12,370 nucleotides of DNA, taken from assembly GCA_035259145.1 (NCBI GenBank), contig DATFWQ010000294.1:1-12370 (forward strand), in the 5' to 3' direction. Source of the DNA: CF-161 sp035259145 (GTDB taxonomy: Bacteria > Chloroflexota > Dormibacteria > Dormibacterales > Dormibacteraceae). Of this stretch, positions 7,548-12,370 are shown piece after piece. Position numbers and translations under genes: made by a program. The notes below the pieces were generated by a model. The model did not search any database and was not told the DNA's origin. It saw only the letters and a list, made by a program, of their open reading frames with translations. Positions within the stretch are counted from its first letter, which is position 1. Every line of letters starts with the position of its first letter.

Positions 7548-8488
7548 TCCGGGATCTCGTCGTCGCGCTCGGCGCCTTCCTGCTCGGCGTCATCGCGGTC
7601 GTCTGGTCGACAGACCGGCTGCTCACCGGCATGGTCGGTCTCGCCACGTTGCTCCGCCTGGCTCCGTTCGCCATCGCAGGCATCTTCTCCGGCCTGGAGG
7701 CGGAGAACGTTGCGGTGGGCCTGGTCGCCGCGCACGCCGGTGCGCCGGACCTCGCGCTGGGCGCCGTCTTCGGGGGTGGCGTCTTCATCGTGTGCGTCGC
7801 GCTCGGACTGGGGGCGGTCCTCTTTCCACTGCGAGTTCAGCTGCCACCGGGGGTGCTCGTAGGCTTCGCGCTCGCGCCCGTCCTGGCCGGGCTCGCCCTG
7901 ATCGGTGGACGCACCTCCAGGCTGGCCGGGATCGTCCTGCTGATGGCGTTTGCCCTCGCCCTCGGCTGCGTGGTCATCGCCTCGCGCACGCACCGCTTCC
8001 TGGCGGCCGACGAGATGCTGGAGGCCTCGGAGCGAGCGCGCCGCTGGTGGCAGGCGGTCTTGCTCACGTTGATCGGCGTCGGCGTCATCACCATAGGGGC
8101 GGAGCTGGTCACCTTCGGCGCTCAGCGGATGATCAGCCGGTTCTCTCTCCCCGCCGGGCTGATCGGAATGATCGTGATGCCGGCTGCCATCGAGCTCGAG
8201 GAGGTCATCCGGCAGGCGATCCCGGCGCGTGAGGGACGACCCGACGTCAGCGCGGGCAACCTGGTCGGGACCGTTCTCTACTTCGTGCTCTTCAACCTCG
8301 GACTGATCGCGCTGGCCGCCCCGGTCCGCGTCCCTGTGCTGACGCGGACTGTCGATTGGCCCTTTCTCGTGGCCGGTACGTGGCTGGCCACGCTGTTCCT
8401 CTGGCGCGGCGGTGTGAGCCGCGGCCAGGGAGCCGTCCTCCTCGCCCTATACGCCGGCTACGCGGCGGCACACCTGCTCGTGAGCTGA
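7544..8488 (+). CDS. CaCA-superfamily (sodium/calcium exchanger-like) membrane protein
   Basis: The 314-residue protein has about ten hydrophobic segments in two halves, split by a charged loop (THRFLAADEMLEASERARRWW, residues 149-169). Each half carries an alpha-repeat-like motif: SGLEAENVAVGLVAAHAGAPDLALG (residues 49-73, acidic E52/E54) and ELEEVIRQAIPAREGRPDVSAGNLVG (217-242, E217/E219/E220, N239). These match the GTSLPE...GN.(I/V)GS pattern of Na+/Ca2+ exchangers. The first repeat has Ala-Val where the canonical repeat has Asn after Gly, so ion selectivity may differ. It should be an inner-membrane cation antiporter; the ion is unknown. The TTG start overlaps the ChrB-like stop (TTGA), so the two are translationally coupled. 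Pairing of ChrB with this kind of transporter rather than the ChrA chromate transporter is unusual. Confidence 0.82.
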   Translation: MIRDLVVALGAFLLGVIAVVWSTDRLLTGMVGLATLLRLAPFAIAGIFSGLEAENVAVGLVAAHAGAPDLALGAVFGGGVFIVCVALGLGAVLFPLRVQLPPGVLVGFALAPVLAGLALIGGRTSRLAGIVLLMAFALALGCVVIASRTHRFLAADEMLEASERARRWWQAVLLTLIGVGVITIGAELVTFGAQRMISRFSLPAGLIGMIVMPAAIELEEVIRQAIPAREGRPDVSAGNLVGTVLYFVLFNLGLIALAAPVRVPVLTRTVDWPFLVAGTWLATLFLWRGGVSRGQGAVLLALYAGYAAAHLLVS

Positions 8489-8519
8489 CCATCATCACCA
8501 TTGCGACCTGTCGTGCGAG

Positions 8520-8536
8520 ATACCCCTACAGGGTAT
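8520..8536. promoter_or_regulatory. CsoR-type operator upstream of csoR-copA
   Basis: ATACCC-CTACA-GGGTAT is an inverted repeat with perfect six-base arms and a G/C-tract core, the known shape of CsoR sites (TACCC...GGGTA). It overlaps the TATAAT box at 8534-8539, so apo-CsoR bound here would occlude RNA polymerase and Cu(I) would relieve it. Autoregulation of the csoR-ATPase pair is the standard arrangement. Confidence 0.85.
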
Positions 8537-8539
8537 AAT
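8534..8539 (+). promoter_or_regulatory. -10 box TATAAT of csoR, leaderless promoter
   Basis: A perfect TATAAT ends six bases before the GTG at 8546, so the expected transcript start coincides with the start codon. No Shine-Dalgarno lies between. No clear -35 hexamer is present at the usual spacing. Together this suggests a leaderless csoR mRNA, as is frequent in Actinomycetota and related phyla. Confidence 0.7.
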
Positions 8540-8545
8540 TGGGAC

Positions 8546-8821
8546 GTGCCAGGATACCAATCGAACAAGAAGCTGGTCCAGGACCGCCTACGGCGGATCG
8601 AGGGCCAGGTGCGCGGGCTGCAAAAGATGGTCGACGAGGATCGCTACTGCATAGACGTACTGACGCAGGTCAGCGCTGCGAAGGCGGCCCTCGACGCGGT
8701 TGCGCTGGTGCTCCTCAAGGACCACACCGAAAACTGCGTGGTGGAGGCGATCGAGGCGGGCGACGGCTCCGAGAAGGTCCGGGAGCTGAACGACGCGGTC
8801 GAAAGGCTGGTGAGGGGATGA
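8546..8821 (+). CDS. csoR: CsoR copper-sensing transcriptional repressor
   Basis: From GTG 8546 the protein has 91 residues and the four-helix DUF156/CsoR fold: NKKLVQDRLRRIEGQVRGLQKMV in helix 1, then the Cu(I) triad C35 in EDRYCIDVL and H60/C64 in LLKDHTENCV. These positions are within one residue of those in the mycobacterial CsoR, which supports this start over TTG 8501, which lies upstream of the operator and -10 box. The triad (Cys-His-Cys) marks a copper sensor rather than an RcnR/FrmR-type member. Its stop overlaps the ATPase start (ATGA), so repressor and pump are co-translated. It should bind the palindrome at 8520-8536 in the absence of copper and release it on Cu(I) binding. Confidence 0.95.
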   Translation: MPGYQSNKKLVQDRLRRIEGQVRGLQKMVDEDRYCIDVLTQVSAAKAALDAVALVLLKDHTENCVVEAIEAGDGSEKVRELNDAVERLVRG

Positions 8822-11463
8822 CAGATCTAGCGGCAATCGCGGCCGCTGCGGTGATCACCGCAGGGCTCGGATGGTTCTTCTTCGGCCCCCGCAAGGCGAG
8901 GGCGGCGGAGATGACGGGCAAGCTCCAGGAGGTCACGGTTGTCGTCAAGGGCGGCTATTCGCCGGACATGATCCGCGTGCGCCAGGGTGTCCCCTTGCGG
9001 ATGCTGTTCGACCGTCAGGAGAGCGGCGAGTGCACCTCACGCGTGGTGTTTCCCGACTTCGCCCAGAATCGATCGCTTCCCGCCTACGCCAAGACGGCTG
9101 TGGAGTTCACACCTGACCGCGCGGGCCGGTTTGGCTTCGCCTGTGGCATGAACATGGTCCACGGCACGCTCGTGGTGGAGCCCGGACCGTCGGGCAACGG
9201 CCACGCTGAGCGGCCTGCACCTGTGGCTGTTCAGGAGACGACTGCGGACGGCCCGGTCGACGACTCCGAGGCCGCCGAGCGCCGGACCGAGATCAAAGAC
9301 CTCACGCGCCGTGTGCTTGTGGGCGCCGCGCTTACCGCGCCCGTGCTGTTCGCGGTGACGGCCGGCGGCGTCGTCAACGTCGGACCACTCAATAACCACT
9401 GGCTGCAGCTCGCGCTGATCACGCCCGTGATGCTGTACTCGGGGTGGCCCATCCACAGGATCGGCTGGCTCAGCCTCGCGCACCGTTCCGCGGAGATGAA
9501 CTCCCTGATCACGGTCGGCACCACGGCCGCCTTCGCTTACAGCCTCCTCGCTACGGTGTCTCCCTGGCTCCTGCCATCTGGCCTTGGCGACGTGTACTAC
9601 GAGACGGTCGGGGTCGTCATCACGCTGATCCTCCTCGGCCGGCTCTTCGAGGCTCGGGCCAAAGCCGGCACCGGCGAAGCAATCCGCAAGCTGATCGGCC
9701 TCCAGGCGCGCACCGCGCGCGTTGTTCGAGGCGGCACCGAAGTCGAGGTCCCGGTCGAGGACGTCGCCCCTGGCGACATGGTGACTGTGCGGCCGGGCGA
9801 GAAGATCCCGGTCGACGGCGAAGTGGTTGACGGCGAGTCTTCGGTGGACGAATCGATGGTCAGCGGCGAGCCGATCCCGGTCACGAAACGGTCCGGTGAC
9901 ACCGTCATCGGCGCCACCATCAACGGGACCGGCGCCTTCCGCTTCCGCGCCACCAAAGTTGGCCGCGACACCATGCTGGCCCAGATCATTGCCATGGTGC
10001 GGCGCGCGCAGGGGTCCAAGGCGCCAATCCAGCGGCTCGCGGACACGGTGTCGAGCTACTTCGTGCCGGCGGTGATCGGGATCGCCCTCTGGACCTTCGT
10101 GGCCTGGTTCGTGCTGGGCCCGCAGCCCGCAACCACCCAGGCGCTGGTCAGCGCGGTCGCCGTCCTGATCATCGCGTGCCCGTGTGCGCTAGGTCTGGCC
10201 ACCCCGCTGTCGGTGATGGTGGGAACCGGCAAGGGCGCCGAGCACGGGATCCTCATCCGATCTGCCGAGGCCCTTGAGACCGCCCACAAGCTGACCTCGG
10301 TGGTACTGGACAAGACCGGCACGATTACCCGTGGTGCACCGGCGCTGACCGACGTTGTCACGGTGGACGGCATTGGCGAGGAGGAGCTCGTGCGACTCGC
10401 CGGTTCAGCCGAGCGGCCGTCGGAGCACCCGCTGGCTACCGCGGTGGTAGCTGGATCTCGGTCGCGGGAGCTCATGCTCGCCCAACCCCAGAGCTTCGAG
10501 TCGATCACCGGCAAGGGTGTGAGGGCCATCGTCGACGGCAGAGCGATCCTTATCGGCAACCCCGCGCTGCTGGAGGGCGAAGGCATTGACGTCGCGCCGC
10601 TCAGGGGCGCCACAACGACTCTTTCAGCCGGCGGCAAGACTCCGCTCCTGGTCGCCGTCGACGGCAAGGCGGCCGGCGTCCTTGCAGTCGCGGACACCGT
10701 CAAAGAGGAGTCAGCGCCCGCAGTCGCCGATATGCGCGATATGGGCCTCAGGGTAGTGATGATCACCGGCGACAACCGCCGCACCGCCGCAGCGATCGCC
10801 CACCAGGTCGGCATCGAGCGGGTGCTGGCCGAAGTGCTGCCCGACCGCAAGGCGGCGGAGGTGCAGCGCCTTCAGTCCGAGGGCCAGCGGGTGGCGATGG
10901 TTGGCGATGGAATCAACGACGCGCCCGCGCTCGCGCAGGCCGACGTCGGCATGGCAATCGGGGCGGGCACCGATGTCGCCATTGAGTCGTCCGACATAAC
11001 CCTGATCTCGGGGGCTCTCACGGGAATCGGGACCGCTATCCGGCTCAGCCGCGCCACGATGCGCAACATCCGGCAGAACCTGTTTTTTGCCTTCGCCTAC
11101 AACGTCGTCGGGATCCCGGTCGCGGCTGGGGTTCTGTACCCCGTCATAGGGCTCCGGCTGAGCCCGATGATCGCCGCGGCGGCGATGGCTCTCAGCTCGC
11201 TCTCGGTCGTGTCGAACGCCAACCGCCTGCGCGGCTTCAAGCCATTGCCAGCGGCCGCCCAGCTCACACCTGTTGGCCGCGAGCCGGTCGTCGAAGTCGG
11301 TGCGGCGGCGCCGCCGATGGCGCACGATCCGGTTTGCGGCATGGAGGTCGATCCGGCTCAAGCGGCGGCAACGCTCGATGTTGACGGAACCCGGTACTAC
11401 TTCTGCTCGACGGGCTGCCGCGACGAATTCGCTGCCCGGCAGCAGGCGAAGCGCCCGGCCTGA
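8818..11463 (+). CDS. copA: Copper-translocating P1B-type ATPase with N-terminal cupredoxin-like and C-terminal YHS domains
   Basis: The 881-residue protein starts at ATG 8818, overlapping the csoR stop. Order: a membrane segment (about 4-21) followed by PRKAR; a cupredoxin-like domain (about 30-125) with candidate ligands C72, C109, M111, M113 and H115; a polar linker; then the ATPase core. Core motifs are actuator SGE (S349-E351), CPC (C454-P455-C456) in M4, DKTGT with phosphorylated D498, SEHPLA in the nucleotide domain, and GDGIND (G696-D701). M5/M6 carry YN and MxxSS, as in Cu(I) pumps. A C-terminal YHS domain with C840, C863 and C867 ends the protein. Classical N-terminal HMA domains are absent. 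It should export Cu(I) from the cytoplasm at ATP cost. The long same-frame extension upstream (to 8539) is the csoR shadow. Confidence 0.95.
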   Translation: MTDLAAIAAAAVITAGLGWFFFGPRKARAAEMTGKLQEVTVVVKGGYSPDMIRVRQGVPLRMLFDRQESGECTSRVVFPDFAQNRSLPAYAKTAVEFTPDRAGRFGFACGMNMVHGTLVVEPGPSGNGHAERPAPVAVQETTADGPVDDSEAAERRTEIKDLTRRVLVGAALTAPVLFAVTAGGVVNVGPLNNHWLQLALITPVMLYSGWPIHRIGWLSLAHRSAEMNSLITVGTTAAFAYSLLATVSPWLLPSGLGDVYYETVGVVITLILLGRLFEARAKAGTGEAIRKLIGLQARTARVVRGGTEVEVPVEDVAPGDMVTVRPGEKIPVDGEVVDGESSVDESMVSGEPIPVTKRSGDTVIGATINGTGAFRFRATKVGRDTMLAQIIAMVRRAQGSKAPIQRLADTVSSYFVPAVIGIALWTFVAWFVLGPQPATTQALVSAVAVLIIACPCALGLATPLSVMVGTGKGAEHGILIRSAEALETAHKLTSVVLDKTGTITRGAPALTDVVTVDGIGEEELVRLAGSAERPSEHPLATAVVAGSRSRELMLAQPQSFESITGKGVRAIVDGRAILIGNPALLEGEGIDVAPLRGATTTLSAGGKTPLLVAVDGKAAGVLAVADTVKEESAPAVADMRDMGLRVVMITGDNRRTAAAIAHQVGIERVLAEVLPDRKAAEVQRLQSEGQRVAMVGDGINDAPALAQADVGMAIGAGTDVAIESSDITLISGALTGIGTAIRLSRATMRNIRQNLFFAFAYNVVGIPVAAGVLYPVIGLRLSPMIAAAAMALSSLSVVSNANRLRGFKPLPAAAQLTPVGREPVVEVGAAAPPMAHDPVCGMEVDPAQAAATLDVDGTRYYFCSTGCRDEFAARQQAKRPA

Positions 11464-11530
11464 CAACAGTCCAGATGCTGCGCTGGCGGCGGTGGGGGGC
11501 GATCAATTTCACGACTCTTTGCGGTATTGA

Positions 11531-11560
11531 TGTCCGGAATGCGCCGCTGGCCTCGACGTC
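11531..11560 (+). promoter_or_regulatory. Candidate ECF42-type promoter upstream of second DGPF gene
   Basis: TGTCCG at 11531 is followed after 17 bases by CGACGTC (11554-11560). This is close to the TGTCGA / CG(A/T)C promoter motif I recall for ECF42 sigma factors. The -10-like end is 45 bases before the ATG at 11606. One mismatch in the -35 and reliance on memory keep confidence low. The 142-base gap also holds a weak hairpin GGCAC-N7-GTGCC (11571-11587) just before the ribosome binding site. Confidence 0.3.
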
Positions 11561-11605
11561 TCTCCCGAGAGGCACTACAGAGGTGCCGGCAAGGAGGAGA
11601 ACCGC

Positions 11606-12019
11606 ATGAAGTACATGATCCTGACCTACGCCTCGCAGCAGGATTACGACGCGTTGTCGGGGAAGCCCGGCGGCAATGTGGCCTGGTCTGCAGAGGACTT
11701 CGCGGCGATGGGCGCGTTCATGGAATCGTTCAACAAGCAGCTGGCCGAGTCCGGCGAGCTCGTTGAGACGCGGGGCCTGGCCGCCCCGGTCCACGCCCGG
11801 CGACTTCAGCTGCAGAACGGCGTTCCGGTGGTGACGGACGGGCCCTACGCCGAGACCCAGGAGGTCCTCGCGGGCTACTGGATCGTGGATTGTGTGAGCT
11901 TCGACCGGGCAACCGCGATCGCCGTCCGGCTGTCGAGCTGCCCTGGACCGGCGGCCGCCTCCTCGCCCGTGGCCGACGTTCGGCCCATCGTCGAGTCCCG
12001 GAACGAGCTCGAGCTCTGA
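11606..12019 (+). CDS. DGPF/YCII-domain protein, second copy
   Basis: This 137-residue protein starts MKYMILTYAS and carries the signature VVTDGPYAETQEVLAGYW (T77-D78-G79-P80-Y81), with the ending VRPIVES typical of the family. It is longer than the first copy by an insertion near residues 20-55 (helical ALSGKPGG...AMGAFMESFNKQL). A strong AAGGAGG sits at 11591-11597, eight bases before the ATG. It precedes a second ECF42-type sigma gene in the same reading frame, separated by the TGA at 12017-12019. Function is unknown; the pairing suggests that the sigma factor regulates it or works with it. Confidence 0.87.
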   Translation: MKYMILTYASQQDYDALSGKPGGNVAWSAEDFAAMGAFMESFNKQLAESGELVETRGLAAPVHARRLQLQNGVPVVTDGPYAETQEVLAGYWIVDCVSFDRATAIAVRLSSCPGPAAASSPVADVRPIVESRNELEL

Positions 12020-12028
12020 TCACTCTCC

Positions 12029-12370
12029 GTAGCTGACAGCGACGTCGGGGGCCTGCTTCGCCAGTTGGCGCCGCAGGTCCTCGGCGCCGTGGTGCGGCGC
12101 TACGGGCATTTCGATACCGCCGAGGACGCGGTGCAGGAGGCCTTGATCGCGGCCGCTCTCGGGTGGCCAAACGACGGCGTCCCGGAGAATCCCCGCGCCT
12201 GGCTGGTCACGGTCGCCGCCCGCAGACTGACAGACCTGCTGCGCAGTGAGCAGGCTCGCCAGCGTCGTGAGAACGCCGTCGCCCGGCGGATGCTGCCTGA
12301 AGAATGGCTGGCGCCCCCGGCCGACAGGCCGGCATCGGAGTCTGACGACTCGCTCATCCTGCTGTTCATG
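12029..12370 (+). CDS. ECF42-type sigma factor, second copy (partial; start codon anomalous, C-terminus off right edge)
   Basis: The frame reads LLRQLAPQVLGAVVRRYGHF, then DTAEDAVQEALIAAA, then PENPRAWLVTVAARRLTDLLRSE, and ends at DDSLILLFM, just before the CCHP motif expected in this family. This is sigma region 2 of an ECF42-type factor, distinct in sequence from the first copy. Family members normally start about eight residues before LLRxLAP. That position here is GTA (12029-12031), not a normal start codon. Other in-frame candidates are CTG 12053, TTG 12065 (cuts into region 2) and GTG 12089. No Shine-Dalgarno is visible before any of them. Whether it is expressed, by coupling to the DGPF stop or by readthrough, is open; start loss or a sequence error are alternatives. 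Confidence 0.75.

Noticed and set aside
7103..7993. 296-residue minus-strand frame across the ChrB-like/CaCA junction
   Set aside because: It spans two real genes on the other strand and its sequence is charged, repetitive shadow composition.
8539..11463. 974-residue ATPase starting at TTG 8539
   Set aside because: The first 93 residues are the out-of-frame shadow of csoR; ATG 8818 overlaps the csoR stop and begins a membrane segment.
1..12370. tRNA, CRISPR array, insertion sequence or attachment site
   Set aside because: No cloverleaf arms, no regularly spaced repeats and no transposase or integrase coding were found on either strand by reading.

Overview
The window is 12.4 kb of GC-rich, gene-dense bacterial DNA. 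It uses GTG and TTG starts freely and has very short intergenic gaps, several stop/start overlaps and one apparently leaderless promoter. Paired ECF42-type sigma factor and DGPF/YCII genes, a GH65 phosphorylase next to a beta-phosphoglucomutase-like HAD protein, and a CsoR-controlled copper ATPase with an attached cupredoxin domain fit a soil Actinomycetota or Chloroflexota/Dormibacterota-type organism. No rRNA or housekeeping gene is present, so this placement is inference. I see no tRNA, CRISPR array, insertion sequence or transposase.

Left part (1-2852). A FAD-dependent aromatic-ring monooxygenase on the minus strand runs off the left edge. It diverges from a two-gene unit of a DGPF/YCII protein and an ECF sigma factor with the long DUF6596/TPR-like C-terminal half; the sigma GTG follows the DGPF TGA directly. 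A perfect 9-1-9 palindrome covers the monooxygenase start region and touches a TATGAT -10-like box.

Centre-left (2894-6077). A beta-phosphoglucomutase-family HAD protein (+) converges on a GH65 disaccharide phosphorylase (-). The phosphorylase should release beta-glucose 1-phosphate and the mutase should turn it into glucose 6-phosphate.

Centre-right (6099-11463). This is a metal/ion-handling block, all on the plus strand: a CDF-like transporter with a cysteine-rich tail; a ChrB N-domain protein overlapping a CaCA-type exchanger, preceded by an unusual array of four inverted half-sites; then CsoR overlapping a copper P1B-ATPase. The ATPase carries an N-terminal membrane segment plus cupredoxin-like domain and a C-terminal YHS domain. 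The csoR promoter has a CsoR-type operator overlapping a perfect TATAAT box, about 7 nt before the GTG start.

Right end (11606-12370). A second DGPF/YCII gene is followed by a second ECF42-type sigma gene, cut by the right edge. It lies in the same frame as the DGPF gene and lacks a normal start codon at the expected position.

The most notable items are the operator architectures (1037-1055, 6917-6953, 8520-8539), the fused copper ATPase with its topology implication, the ChrB-like/CaCA pairing without ChrA, and the two divergent sigma/DGPF pairs with the start-codon anomaly in the second. Nothing here proves a wholly new system. The ChrB-like/CaCA pair with its four-half-site operator is the best candidate for something not well described.
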